A stretch of 62,678 nt of DNA from an uncultured Nitrososphaera sp. (GTDB taxonomy: Archaea; Thermoproteota; Nitrososphaeria; Nitrososphaerales; Nitrososphaeraceae): NCBI GenBank assembly GCA_946480575.1, contig CAMLKF010000003.1:1-62678 (forward strand). The letters run 5' to 3'. The notes under the pieces were generated by a model that worked only from the letters and a program-made list of their open reading frames with translations, was not told the origin of the DNA and made no database searches. How positions within the stretch are numbered: the first letter of the stretch is position 1; each line of letters begins with the position of its first letter. Made by a program: the position numbers and the translations under genes. This document shows, piece by piece, positions 24,936 through 33,728 of the stretch.

Positions 24936-25652
24936 ATGGTCGTGGGATGGCAGAGGAGGTGCCTGCATAGCACAGTGAAAGACGAGAAATCAACCATCGC
25001 AATATTTGACACTTTCAAGACCCGCAAGAACAAGTTCACGGGCGAGGCAAAGAGGCAGAGGGGCATCATTACTCATTTAGCCACTGAGCAGAGCCCGGAG
25101 CTCCGCACGAGAACCTCGATAGCCCACGCAATAGCCAAGCAGCACGGCATCCTGTGGCAGAACATCTACTCTGGCATTTTCCGGGATCTAGACGAGGTAC
25201 TCATCCCAGCCGGCGTGGTAAAAGAGGGCGGGAGGCTGCCGCTGAGGAGAGGTCCAAAGGCTCTCCAGCTAGAAGGTGTGCCATTCTACGAGCTGACGGA
25301 CGCTGGCATACTCGTCGCGTCCTCGATAGAGGAGCTGGGCGACAAGCGCATGAAGCTGTTGCAGTCGTACATTTCTTCATTGCCGGCAGGAGACCAAAGT
25401 GCCAAGACGATGAGGGAAGGAATGCTCTTTTTGATGCAGGCTGCGCCGTCATTCATTTCGAAAATAATCAACGAATACATCTATGCCTACAGCATGGGCG
25501 CAATCGACAGCATTGCTCCGCTGGACGCCAAGAAGCTGAGGTCAGTCATTGCAAAGCAGATAACGGTAGAAAATGAGCTTGTTGAAGCATTTGCCACGAT
25601 GCAGCAGGAAAACAAAGACCTCGTGAGAAACTTTTTCAAAGTCCTAACCTAG
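24936..25652 (+). CDS. Helical protein of unknown function with possible winged-helix N-terminus
   Basis: 238 residues, cytosolic. The first 120 residues have a winged-helix-like run (RTRTSIAHAIAKQHGILWQN, then PFYELTDAGILVASSIEEL with the wing end), and the rest is helical (AKTMREGMLFLMQAAPSFIS). An AT-rich element at about 24904-24914 lies near 25 nt upstream of the ATG. It may be a DNA-binding regulator, but I recognise no named family. Confidence 0.65.
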   Translation: MVVGWQRRCLHSTVKDEKSTIAIFDTFKTRKNKFTGEAKRQRGIITHLATEQSPELRTRTSIAHAIAKQHGILWQNIYSGIFRDLDEVLIPAGVVKEGGRLPLRRGPKALQLEGVPFYELTDAGILVASSIEELGDKRMKLLQSYISSLPAGDQSAKTMREGMLFLMQAAPSFISKIINEYIYAYSMGAIDSIAPLDAKKLRSVIAKQITVENELVEAFATMQQENKDLVRNFFKVLT

Positions 25653-25665
25653 TTGCTACTACTTA

Positions 25666-25827
25666 TTACTTGCCCTCGTACCTGCACGCAGGGCACCGGT
25701 ATTTTTTCTGTTTGCCCTTGCAGCCCTCGCAGCGCCATATCCTTGCGTTGCGGCACTTGGGGCATGAGAAGCTTTCGGAGAGCTCGCCCGGCCTCACTTC
25801 CCTGCCGCAGGCGTTGCAGTTTGGCAT
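25666..25827 (-). CDS. Small double zinc-ribbon protein (archaeal RNA-binding Zn-ribbon type)
   Basis: 53 residues from the preferred ATG at 25827 (MPNCNACGREVRPG); the frame opens at 25848. Four CxxC knuckles (CNAC, CPKC, CEGC, CPAC) build two interleaved ribbons, as in the small archaeal zinc proteins often annotated as RNA-binding. In other archaea the family is often next to elongation factor 1-beta, which is not seen here. It is convergent with the gene at 24936. Confidence 0.82.
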   Translation of the reverse strand: MPNCNACGREVRPGELSESFSCPKCRNARIWRCEGCKGKQKKYRCPACRYEGK

Positions 25828-25922
25828 GTCGTACGAACCGGCATACATATGTGTTGTGCTGGTTGCATATCCGTTGCCGCCTATTTTTACTTTTGTTGCT
25901 TTTCAAAAGAAAAAAATAAAGG

Positions 25923-25930
25923 ATTTATAC
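25923..25930 (+). promoter_or_regulatory. TATA box of the hsp20 gene
   Basis: An atttatac element is centred about 24 nt upstream of the ATG at 25951, implying a leaderless mRNA. Confidence 0.5.
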
Positions 25931-25950
25931 CATCTCGGCGAATTTAGGCC

Positions 25951-26337
25951 ATGGGTATTGGAAGATACATGGCTAGAGAGCTAGCGAGAGAGCTTGACAG
26001 CAAGTCAAGAGAGTTCTATGAATTCGTGATGCCAGCCATCGACATTGCAGAGGAGGGCAGCGACCTAGTGGTCACAATCGACCTGCCGGGCTTTGCCAAG
26101 AAGGACATAAACCTCAGGATAACTGGCGACGTCCTGTCGATAAGCGCCAGAAGAGAGCAGGCGGAGGCGCTTGGCACCGTCTACTATAGACACAGGCCGG
26201 TCAAGATAGACAAGAGGATAATTCTTCCAATATCGGTGAAGGAAGAGGAAAAGGTAGTAGGCATGGCGACCTACGAGAATGGAGTCGTCACGCTAAGGAT
26301 ACCCATCCCCAAGATGACCAACATCCCGATAACTTAG
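25951..26337 (+). CDS. hsp20: Small heat-shock protein, Hsp20/alpha-crystallin family
   Basis: 128 residues with a short N-terminal arm and the alpha-crystallin domain (about 28-120): LVVTIDLPGFAKKDINLRIT, then LSISARRE, and the closing GVVTLRIPIPK. The C-terminal IPI motif (NIPIT) that docks dimers in the oligomer is present. It is an ATP-independent holdase. Its 3' end overlaps that of the convergent UbiB-like gene by 4 nt. Confidence 0.92.
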   Translation: MGIGRYMARELARELDSKSREFYEFVMPAIDIAEEGSDLVVTIDLPGFAKKDINLRITGDVLSISARREQAEALGTVYYRHRPVKIDKRIILPISVKEEEKVVGMATYENGVVTLRIPIPKMTNIPIT

Positions 26338-27962
26338 AATTTCTTTTTTAGCGCCACCGCAACCGCTGCAGCGGCTGCAGCAAAGCCGCCATATGACAGG
26401 TAAGAGTTGTATGGCAGCATCAGCGCCGATCCGATGAAGAGCGCCGACGACAGGATGCTTGCGGCAAGCGCACTGTTGTTCTTTTCCTGCATGCTGTTGC
26501 CGTACGGCCCCTGCGTCTCCAGGTACATTTTCAAGAGGGGCGCAACATTCACTGAGTCCTGTATGCCCTTTGCAAACCTCTTTGCAGAGACCTTTACTTC
26601 TTCAATATAGGCGTCGCGCACAAGCCCTTCTTCTTCTAGCAGGTTTGCAAGCACCTTGGCGAACTGGAACGACACTTTGTGGTGGTAGTAAATGCCTTCC
26701 AGTATAGAGGCCATGCGCATATAGAGAGCGAGGTTCTTTGGGAGCCTGAAAGGAAAGCGGCTCATAGTCTTGTTAGCCAAATCTACAAGTGCCTTAACTT
26801 CCATCCTGTCCACCTCCCTTCCGTGCATCGACTGTATGCTCAGCGCGATGCCGCGCTCGACAACGTAACGGTTGACCGTCGGCTCGAGCGTTCCAAGCTC
26901 TATCAGCACGTTCACCGTCCTTTCCGGATCCTTGTCAAGCAATCCCAGGTACAGCCGGATAAGCTTGATGCGCGTCTCGCTATCGAGCCTTCCTACCATC
27001 CCAAAGTCGTACAGGATGAGCCGGCCGTCATCAGCGACTGAAATGTTGCCAGGGTGCGGGTCTGCATGAAATATGTTGTGGCGCAGGAGCATCTTGAAGA
27101 ACAGCCTATGCACCCGCACCACTAGCTTTTCCCTGTCGATTCCCTTTGCGTCCAGTGAAGGAGCGTCCGTCACCTTGATGCCGGGGATGTATTCCATCGT
27201 CAGCACATGCTTAGTCGTCCGCTCAAGGAACACGTCCGGTATAATGACTGAAGGGTCGTCGGCAAGGTTGCTCTTTATCGTGAGCAGGTTCCGCGCCTCT
27301 ATTCTATAGTCCATCTCTTCGTGCACTGTCTCGATAAACTGCGCCAGCATGCCTTCTGCAGAAAACCTCAGGTTAGGGTCGATAAAGCGCGTTGCAAGCG
27401 GCATTATCTTTTTCAAGACATAAATGTCGTCTTCGATGACGCGCTCGATGTCCGGCCGGCTGACCTTTACGATGACCTTGCGGCCGCCGGCGTGCTTTGC
27501 AAGGTAGACCTGACCGAGGCTTGCGCCTGACAGCGGCGCCGGGTCAAACTCTTCAAATGCGTTCTCTATCTTGCCCAGCTCGTCCTCTATTATCGGCTTT
27601 ATTTTAGAGAATAGCGCAGGCGGAACGTCGTCCTGCAGCTTTGACAGCACTTCAAGGTACGGCTGGGGCAAAATGTCAACCCGTGTTGAGAGCCACTGGC
27701 CGAGCTTGATATACGACGGCCCAAGCTCGATGAACGTCTTGAGCGCCTTTCTGGCGTGACGGCGGTACTTTTCCTCGTTGACGTTCCTGCCCTCTCTCTT
27801 GACCCATTCCCGCCTGTCACGCCTGAAATTCAGGACGACTGGCAGCAGCTTCAGCAGGATTTTTGCCACGTGCAGCTTTGAAGGGCGCGGGTAGACCTGC
27901 GCCTCTTTTGTGGCAGCGATTCTCGCCCCTTCTTCCCTTCTGATCTGCTCTGGGCTTTCCAT
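26334..27962 (-). CDS. ABC1/UbiB-family atypical protein kinase
   Basis: 542 residues. The family KxGQ motif (PSYIKLGQWLSTR), the alanine/serine-rich loop GASLGQVYLAKH, the lysine strand GRKVIVKVSRP, the HADPHPGNI catalytic loop and the YDFGMVGRL metal site are all present. Two hydrophobic segments near the end (about 497-537) anchor it in the membrane. In bacteria and mitochondria it supports quinone synthesis. Here it may support menaquinone or lipid metabolism. It ends 3 nt before or overlaps neighbours on both sides and follows the 158-aa gene by 2 nt. Confidence 0.93.
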   Translation of the reverse strand: MESPEQIRREEGARIAATKEAQVYPRPSKLHVAKILLKLLPVVLNFRRDRREWVKREGRNVNEEKYRRHARKALKTFIELGPSYIKLGQWLSTRVDILPQPYLEVLSKLQDDVPPALFSKIKPIIEDELGKIENAFEEFDPAPLSGASLGQVYLAKHAGGRKVIVKVSRPDIERVIEDDIYVLKKIMPLATRFIDPNLRFSAEGMLAQFIETVHEEMDYRIEARNLLTIKSNLADDPSVIIPDVFLERTTKHVLTMEYIPGIKVTDAPSLDAKGIDREKLVVRVHRLFFKMLLRHNIFHADPHPGNISVADDGRLILYDFGMVGRLDSETRIKLIRLYLGLLDKDPERTVNVLIELGTLEPTVNRYVVERGIALSIQSMHGREVDRMEVKALVDLANKTMSRFPFRLPKNLALYMRMASILEGIYYHHKVSFQFAKVLANLLEEEGLVRDAYIEEVKVSAKRFAKGIQDSVNVAPLLKMYLETQGPYGNSMQEKNNSALAASILSSALFIGSALMLPYNSYLSYGGFAAAAAAVAVALKKKF

Positions 27963-27964
27963 CT

Positions 27965-28441
27965 TTACTTTCTCCTCTTCTTCAGATTGTTGGTTGCGTC
28001 GTAAAGCAGCCTACCGGCGGAGGACCCTGCGATGTACCCGGCAAGTGCCGCCTCGATTGCAGCGTATCTGCCGCTCTTGCCTTCTTGCTTGCGCCTGCTG
28101 TAAGCAGCAGATGCGACTCTACGCCCGACAATGACTGCGGCAGCCGCGCCGGCAAGGTATTCAGGCGCGTCGACAAGCAGGTGCCCAAGAGGGTTCTTTA
28201 GCGGGTCAACCCTGTCCATGTGGACGGTGTAATGATTGTCATACTCGCGAATGTGGAGGTTGCCGTAGCGGTACTGCTTTCTGGCTCTATTTTTGCTCCC
28301 GAAGGCTGTTTCCTTGAGATCGACTATTGGTCTGACGGCCTTGGGCACAATGATGTTGCCTTCGCCGTCGATAAACTCCACGCCCAGAAAAGGCCGCGGA
28401 TCGCATATAAAACTAGCGAATAGGTTTAATCCCCGCCTCAC
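27965..28441 (-). CDS. Protein of unknown function upstream of the UbiB-like kinase
   Basis: 158 residues. Strand-rich N-terminal part (LGVEFIDGEGNIIVPKAVRP, then YGNLHIREYDNHYTVHMDRV), then a weakly hydrophobic Ala/Gly-rich stretch (EYLAGAAAAVIVGRRVASAA) and a basic end (NNLKKRRK). It is separated from the UbiB-like gene by 2 nt on the same strand and is surely co-transcribed, so a role with the membrane kinase is possible. No family recognised. Confidence 0.65.
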   Translation of the reverse strand: MRRGLNLFASFICDPRPFLGVEFIDGEGNIIVPKAVRPIVDLKETAFGSKNRARKQYRYGNLHIREYDNHYTVHMDRVDPLKNPLGHLLVDAPEYLAGAAAAVIVGRRVASAAYSRRKQEGKSGRYAAIEAALAGYIAGSSAGRLLYDATNNLKKRRK

Positions 28442-28453
28442 GCTCTAAAGGCG

Positions 28454-28972
28454 ATGAGGGGCGTCAGGCCGATTGCGAGCAAGAGGATCTATTCCGGCGG
28501 CATCACGTTGAGAAAGGACAGGTTCTCGCTGGACGGCAGGATGATCGAAAAAGAGATAGTCGAACACTCGGACTCTGTCGGGATCGTGGCAGTCAGCGGT
28601 GGCGAGGTCATCCTCGTCACGCAGTACCGGCACACATCTGGCAGAGTGTTGCTAGAGATACCGGCTGGCAAGATCGAAAAAGGTGAGACGCCGAGGCAGG
28701 CAGCTGTTCGCGAGATGGCTGAGGAGATCGGCTACTCTGGCAAGCTCGAGCCGCTGATGAAATGGTACCTTGCGCCTGGATATTCTACCGAGCTCATGCA
28801 CGTGTTTGTTGCGACCCGCCTGAGAAAGATAGAGCGTGGCCCACTGGACGACGACGAGAACATCAGGATAAAGAAAATGAAATTGGACGCAGCTGTCAGG
28901 AAATGCCTCAGCGGCGAAATCAAGGATAGCAAGACTGTTGCCGCTTTGCTGGCCTACAACCAGTCCGACTGA
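28454..28972 (+). CDS. Nudix hydrolase, ADP-ribose pyrophosphatase-like
   Basis: 172 residues. The Nudix box is intact: GKIEKGETPRQAAVREMAEEIG, matching GX5EX7REUXEEXGU. An upstream VTQYRHTSGRVLLEIPAG is typical of ADP-ribose pyrophosphatases, which cleave ADP-ribose to AMP and ribose-5-phosphate. The last 19 nt overlap the convergent ComA-like gene. Confidence 0.9.
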   Translation: MRGVRPIASKRIYSGGITLRKDRFSLDGRMIEKEIVEHSDSVGIVAVSGGEVILVTQYRHTSGRVLLEIPAGKIEKGETPRQAAVREMAEEIGYSGKLEPLMKWYLAPGYSTELMHVFVATRLRKIERGPLDDDENIRIKKMKLDAAVRKCLSGEIKDSKTVAALLAYNQSD

Positions 28973-29940
28973 ACCGGCTGGTACACCTTTTTCCTCGCGT
29001 CGTCGAGGCTGTTCCTCTCGATTATCAGCCCCTGCCGCTTGAGGTCGTCGACCGCAGCCTGCACGGTCCTCCTCGGCAGGTGGCTCATCGAGACAAGCTC
29101 GCTCTGCTCTATCGGGTGCTTTGTCCTTATCACAAAGTAGATAAACTTTGCCGCCGGCCCGCCCTCGGGGTTCCTGCGCAGATACGATATCCCGAACGCT
29201 GATTTTGAGAGAAAGCCTCTCCGCTGCGACTCGAGAGATGCGACCGCGTCCTGATGAACCTCGGCGAGGTTGACGCGCTGGCCAAACTCAGCAATGAGCG
29301 CCGACTGCTGCGATTCCAGCGGCGCCTCAAAGATGAAGGTGCTTGGGGGGTACTCGTTTGTGATCGCGCCCACAAAGCTCCACTTTACCAGGGCCTTCTC
29401 GTCGTATATGCCGACGTTGATCCCCTCGTTTGCCTCGAGCACTATTTTCTTGGAGCCCAGTTTCACGGCCTCCCCGATCTTGTCCAGCGTGTCGTCGACC
29501 CCCAGCTGGTGGCGCGGGTCCTTCTTGCCTACCTTCCACTGGAACTCGAGGCCGGCCGACTTAATCGTTCCGCTTACCTTTTTCTTTTGATCGAACGAAA
29601 GGTCAATGCTGTTCTCGCCTATTTCTATAATGTCAAAGCCCACTTTGGCGGCTTCCTTGACGAACCTCTCTAGCGAGCTCTCTGAAACGGCAAACTCGGT
29701 AATCGTGCTGCCAGTCGAGACGCGCACCCCAAAGTCGTGATAAAACTTGATCTTTCTCTTGAGGCTCTCTTCTGAGACCAGCATTGGAAGCGCCCCGTAG
29801 ATCTTGACCACATCTATGAACGGTGCGATCATTGAGAAGTTCTCTTTGTCAATACCTTGCAGTTTGTCTATGGTGGAGGTCATGCCCTCTTTGCGTGGCT
29901 TTTTCGGGTCCACCCTGTTCTTTGCAAGGTCGTCAAGCAT
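28954..29940 (-). CDS. Phosphosulfolactate synthase (ComA)-like protein fused to a C-terminal winged helix
   Basis: 328 residues. Residues 1 to about 245 form a ComA-type TIM barrel: DVVKIYGALPMLVSEESLKR, GVRVSTGSTITEFAV, GFDIIEIGENSIDLSF and ANEGINVGIYDE. ComA adds sulfite to phosphoenolpyruvate as the first step of coenzyme M synthesis. Residues about 255-328 add a MarR-like winged helix (EQSELVSMSHLPRRTVQAAV, then LIIERNSLDDARKKVYQ), not usual in methanogen ComA. AOA do not make methane, so the barrel may make another sulfonate or act as a ligand sensor. It sits beside a sulfonate/nitrate-type ABC transporter on the same strand. Confidence 0.85.
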   Translation of the reverse strand: MLDDLAKNRVDPKKPRKEGMTSTIDKLQGIDKENFSMIAPFIDVVKIYGALPMLVSEESLKRKIKFYHDFGVRVSTGSTITEFAVSESSLERFVKEAAKVGFDIIEIGENSIDLSFDQKKKVSGTIKSAGLEFQWKVGKKDPRHQLGVDDTLDKIGEAVKLGSKKIVLEANEGINVGIYDEKALVKWSFVGAITNEYPPSTFIFEAPLESQQSALIAEFGQRVNLAEVHQDAVASLESQRRGFLSKSAFGISYLRRNPEGGPAAKFIYFVIRTKHPIEQSELVSMSHLPRRTVQAAVDDLKRQGLIIERNSLDDARKKVYQPVQSDWL

Positions 29941-30012
29941 TAATTATGATATATGCAGATTTTGCGCATATTTTAATTTGTGGATTTCGAGGTTTCAAAC
30001 CATCTCAATGGC

Positions 30013-30855
30013 TTATTCGCTGTGCTGATCCAGGCCCCAGCGGGACCTTACCCTTTCCTCAATCTTGCGGAAGATGATCCGGTCGAATATTATGCCTATC
30101 ACGAAAACTGTGATCATTGTGGCAATGATGTCTTCCATTCTGTTGAATTCCCTCCCAATGCTCAGTATATGCCCAAGGCCATACAGGGTCGTTATCAGCA
30201 TCTCGGCGCCAATGAGCGCGTGCCATGCAAACGACCACGCCTGCCTGATCCCAAGTACGAGTGACGGGGTCGCCGCAGGGATCATGACATGACGGAATAA
30301 CGTGAAACCATTTGCGCCCATGTTACGCGCTGCGCGAAGGTAGATAGGAGGTATGTTGCGGATCGAGCTATAAGTCGTTATCATTACCGAAAATACAGAA
30401 GCCATGACGACTACGAAAAGTATTCCAAAGTCGTTGAACCCAATAAGTATGATGGCAAATGGCACCCAAGCAATACTCGGGAACGTCAAAAGCCCGACGG
30501 CAAACGAGCTCATCGTCTTGCCAAACCCGCGGAACTTGACCATTGCAAGTCCTACTGCCACGCCGATACCAAGCGAGATCGCAAAGCCGGCGGCGAGCCT
30601 AGCCAGCGATACACCTATTCCGATGGGCAGTGAAGAATTTTCTATCAGGTCGCCTATTGTGGTGACAATCATTGCAGGAGATGGCATCAAGTATGCGGGC
30701 CATATTCCAATCAGGAACACAAGCTGCCATACTCCCACAAACACCGCAAGGAACAGCACGATGTTAGCGGCGTCGCTTACGTCGAAGCTGCGTTTACTGG
30801 ACTGTTTCTGCGCGTGTTTCTCTTCTAGCAAATTGAAAGTCCTCTTCCAGCGCAT
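30013..30855 (-). CDS. ABC transporter permease, SsuC/TauC-type
   Basis: 280 residues with about six membrane helices and the BPD permease EAA loop (YLRAARNMGANGFTLFRHVMIP). The family moves aliphatic sulfonates, taurine, nitrate or bicarbonate. It works with the ATPase and binding protein encoded just upstream on the same strand. The apparent start lies 62 nt inside the ATPase gene, a long out-of-frame overlap. No later ATG would leave the first membrane helix intact. Confidence 0.9.
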   Translation of the reverse strand: MRWKRTFNLLEEKHAQKQSSKRSFDVSDAANIVLFLAVFVGVWQLVFLIGIWPAYLMPSPAMIVTTIGDLIENSSLPIGIGVSLARLAAGFAISLGIGVAVGLAMVKFRGFGKTMSSFAVGLLTFPSIAWVPFAIILIGFNDFGILFVVVMASVFSVMITTYSSIRNIPPIYLRAARNMGANGFTLFRHVMIPAATPSLVLGIRQAWSFAWHALIGAEMLITTLYGLGHILSIGREFNRMEDIIATMITVFVIGIIFDRIIFRKIEERVRSRWGLDQHSE

Positions 30856-31627
30856 TTAGAATCTGCCTCTTGATCACAGTGATTTCGGGGCTGCCAATGT
30901 CGCGAGGTCTTGGAAGGCCTATCCCAAATTCTCGCTTGATATTGCCAAGCCGCGGCGACAGCACTATTACCCTGTCGCCGAGCGATAATGCTTCATTTAT
31001 GTTGTGAGTGACAAACAAGATCGTCTTTTTCGTTGCCTCATGGATCTCCAGCAGCTGGTTGTTCAGCATGTCCCTTGTCTGCACGTCAAGCGCCGCGAAA
31101 GGCTCGTCCATCAGCAGGATATCAGGGTCCATTGCAAGTGCACGCGCTATTGCCACCCTCTGCTTCATCCCACCGGAGAGCTGGTAAATGTACGAATCTG
31201 CGAACCGCGACAGCTGCACCATGTCGATAAAGCGATTCGCGGCTTCCCGCTGTTTGTCTTTTGCAATTCCTGCCATCTTCAATCCAAACTCGACATTTTC
31301 TGAAACAGTGAGCCAGGGAAAGAGTGCGCCTTCCTGGAATATCACCAGCCTTCCGGGATCAGTGGAGGTCTTGTGCTCGCCCTTCACTGATATGATGCCG
31401 GAGTCTGGGTTGTCAAGCCCTGCAATGATGTTGAGCAGCGTGCTTTTTCCGCAGCCCGAAGGCCCCACAATCGTAACAAGCTCGCCTTCCTTGATATCCA
31501 TGCTGACATTGTTCAGCACGATGTGGTTATTGGAGGCCTGGCCGTTGGCATAAGAAAAAGCCTTGGATACCTCCTTAACCTGCAGGATTATCGAGTTGCT
31601 GCTTTGTTTGTATTTAGACACTATCAA
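30794..31627 (-). CDS. ABC transporter ATPase, SsuB/TauB-type
   Basis: 277 residues. Walker A GPSGCGKSTLL, Q-loop FQEGALFPWLT, signature LSGGMKQRVAIARA, Walker B ILLMDEPFAALD and the H-loop FVTHNINEAL are all present. It powers import by the adjacent permease. The N-terminus has about 15 variable residues before VKEVSKAFSY, so the true start may be later than 31627. Confidence 0.92.
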   Translation of the reverse strand: MIVSKYKQSSNSIILQVKEVSKAFSYANGQASNNHIVLNNVSMDIKEGELVTIVGPSGCGKSTLLNIIAGLDNPDSGIISVKGEHKTSTDPGRLVIFQEGALFPWLTVSENVEFGLKMAGIAKDKQREAANRFIDMVQLSRFADSYIYQLSGGMKQRVAIARALAMDPDILLMDEPFAALDVQTRDMLNNQLLEIHEATKKTILFVTHNINEALSLGDRVIVLSPRLGNIKREFGIGLPRPRDIGSPEITVIKRQILNALEEDFQFARRETRAETVQ

Positions 31628-31708
31628 GGTTGATGCCTCCAGTACGGGTGCACAGAATATAATCTACTTCAAAGACGCAATCGCTGCCATCTAGGTGCAT
31701 ATTTTGCA

Positions 31709-32776
31709 TCATTGTATCTCAGCCAGCCCTCTTCTGCTCAAGATGTCGTTTAGCAGCGTCAGGTCATAGATCTCTGACAGGTCGGGCCTCTCGTCAAAGA
31801 ACCCGATGTCAAATGCGTCGTTGGCCGACTTGACCAGCGATTGCTTTATCGGATCCCATGTCAGCGTCATCCTAGAGAGCCCTGCTTTGAACTCGTCTTC
31901 AGGTATGGTTTTTCCTGTGAGTTTTTCGAGCTCAGCATTGAATACAGCGACTGCTTCATCCTGATTTTCGTTTATCCAGTTTGTTTCATCAATATGCGCT
32001 TCCAGCAGCTTGCTGATTATTTCGGGGTTCCTTTCCAAGTAATCGGTTCTAGCTATAATGTGCGCGGTGACGAACTCGCCTTCAGGCCACAGCTCTCGCT
32101 CGTCCAAGAAGATTCGCGCATTGGCTTCTTTGACCAGCTTGGCTCCCCAAGGTTCTGGCACCCACGCGCCGTCGATGTCTTTCTTTACCATCAAGGTGAC
32201 AATGTCGGCGTTCTTGGCCGGAAGCACCTCAACGTTGCCGCCGTTTTCTTTTGTTTCATAGCCATTTTCAAGCAGGTACTTGCGCAGCGCAACATCCTGC
32301 GTGTTGCCAAGCTGCGGAGAAGCAAATTTCTTGTTGGCAAAATCATCCACTGAATCAATGCCGGCATCGTTTCTAACTACAAACACAGCACCTCCACTGG
32401 CTGCGCCTGATAGGATTCTCAGCGCTTCGCCGTTAGACTCAACGTAGCCGTTGATTGCAGGGTTTGGACCTATGTAGGTCACGTCAATCTGGTTGGCGAA
32501 CAGCGCCTCGATCGCCGACGGGCCAGCGTTGAATAGCTGCGTCCTTACCTCAACATCGTTTCCCAGAGCCTCCTGAAAGTCGCCGTTACCAAGTCCTATG
32601 ACTGCCTGCGCGTGGTTGATGTTAGGGAAATAGCCGATTCTTAGGATTTTTGACTCAGACCCGCCAGAGCCGCCGTTACCGCTAAATAATGTTCCAAAGG
32701 TCGGTATTGAGGTGACGATAACCCCGATGACTATTGCGGCAGCGATGCCGATCTTGATCCTATTATCCATTAGCAC
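31709..32776 (-). CDS. ABC transporter substrate-binding protein, SsuA/TauA/NrtA-like
   Basis: 355 residues. A membrane anchor at the N-terminus (about 9-30) and a Gly/Ser linker precede the type II binding fold: LRIGYFPNINHAQAVIGLGN, QIDVTYIGPNPAING, and KKDIDGAWVPEPWG. The IGPNPAI pattern is typical of sulfonate/nitrate/taurine binders. The ligand cannot be fixed from sequence. It begins the transporter operon, about 80 nt upstream of the ATPase. Because it has an anchor, not a free signal peptide, it stays on the outer face of the membrane. Confidence 0.9.
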   Translation of the reverse strand: MLMDNRIKIGIAAAIVIGVIVTSIPTFGTLFSGNGGSGGSESKILRIGYFPNINHAQAVIGLGNGDFQEALGNDVEVRTQLFNAGPSAIEALFANQIDVTYIGPNPAINGYVESNGEALRILSGAASGGAVFVVRNDAGIDSVDDFANKKFASPQLGNTQDVALRKYLLENGYETKENGGNVEVLPAKNADIVTLMVKKDIDGAWVPEPWGAKLVKEANARIFLDERELWPEGEFVTAHIIARTDYLERNPEIISKLLEAHIDETNWINENQDEAVAVFNAELEKLTGKTIPEDEFKAGLSRMTLTWDPIKQSLVKSANDAFDIGFFDERPDLSEIYDLTLLNDILSRRGLAEIQ

Positions 32777-32967
32777 ATTTGCTAGCTATGCCATTTAATA
32801 CTGCTTTTAATCATGCAAAAAATGAACGTTATGTGCAAAAGGCAGCTGCAAATACCAGAGCAAGACGCAGCAATAGCATAATGCAAAGAACATGCCAGTC
32901 CTGCGCCTATCGCGCTTGACAAGCGCATTTGACGCAAATTATATTCCACACTTGTATAATTTGTCCT

Positions 32968-33204
32968 ATGCAACATGCAGAATCGCAGCAAAAGGATCAG
33001 AGGAAAACGGGGCCGGTCTATTTCCTGATATGCGAAGCATGCTTTTGGTGCGCGTCGTATCTCGACAATGATGCCGTTGCCAGATGCCCTTCCTGCATGA
33101 CGGGGCCGATAGAGTCGATTCCAATTTCATCCGGCGAGCAATACGGGTTTGACTATCATCCAAAGCGAGGTGTGACACTAGAGTCTTCCACCATAGTGCA
33201 TTGA
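32968..33204 (+). CDS. Small zinc-binding protein, 78 residues
   Basis: Preferred ATG at 32968 (MQHAESQQKDQ); the frame opens at 32929. The centre has LICEACFWCASYL and then VARCPSCMTGPIESIPI, giving CxxCxxC and CxxC knuckles of a zinc ribbon. The AT-rich sequence aattatattcc at about 32936-32946 fits a TATA box for this start. The next gene follows after 1 nt on the same strand, so the two form an operon. Confidence 0.65.
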   Translation: MQHAESQQKDQRKTGPVYFLICEACFWCASYLDNDAVARCPSCMTGPIESIPISSGEQYGFDYHPKRGVTLESSTIVH

Positions 33205-33205
33205 T

Positions 33206-33391
33206 ATGACCCGCTTTAACAAGAACAGCTGCAGGGCTTGCGGCTGCCAACTGTCAGTAACTGAAACCTGCAAACGTTGTCGCGAGCCGGTCCACTGCGA
33301 GTGCAGCAGGTGTGACAGGATGGATGACTCGCCACATATCCATAGAGTAGACTCATGGGGATTTGTACAAGAGCAACTGATTGCATGTTAA
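33206..33391 (+). CDS. Small cysteine-rich zinc-finger protein, 61 residues
   Basis: Eight or more Cys/His residues in CRACGCQL, CKRCREPVHCECSRCDR and a late HIH make a compact treble-clef or B-box-like pattern. It starts 1 nt after the preceding small zinc gene, so the two are co-transcribed. It may serve as a partner or adaptor. No family can be named. Confidence 0.6.
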   Translation: MTRFNKNSCRACGCQLSVTETCKRCREPVHCECSRCDRMDDSPHIHRVDSWGFVQEQLIAC

Positions 33392-33402
33392 TGATTGCCC
33401 GA

Positions 33403-33633
33403 CTATTCTGAAGGTAGATCAGCAGTATCTGACTCTTTTTCTATCTCATATTGCACTGCGGCGCTCTTTGCCGCATCGATGATGAGCTTTGCGACGTAGA
33501 GCTCGATTCCAAGGATGGCCGCAATGTCGGTCGGGTTTGAACGCAAGAGGGAGTCAAGTGACGTAAACCCGGCAGCCATAAGCGAATCCTTGATGCCTAC
33601 AGCTACCTCTAACATCTGGATGCCGGGGTTCAT
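33403..33633 (-). CDS. Small helix-hairpin-helix protein
   Basis: 76 residues. GIKDSLMAAGFTSLDSLLRS followed by NPTDIAAILGIELYVAKLII is the HhH pattern seen at the N-terminus of Rad51/RadA and in the RpoA C-terminal domain, which bind DNA or proteins non-specifically. An acidic tail follows. It is convergent with the two small zinc genes. Confidence 0.7.
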   Translation of the reverse strand: MNPGIQMLEVAVGIKDSLMAAGFTSLDSLLRSNPTDIAAILGIELYVAKLIIDAAKSAAVQYEIEKESDTADLPSE

Positions 33634-33728
33634 GTAAAAAAATAGTGTGGCAATCGAACATATAATGATTGTAGCAGATTGCTCTGTCCGATCCTGGCGG
33701 ATTTTTTCCTAGAAAGTTTTTACTACTA

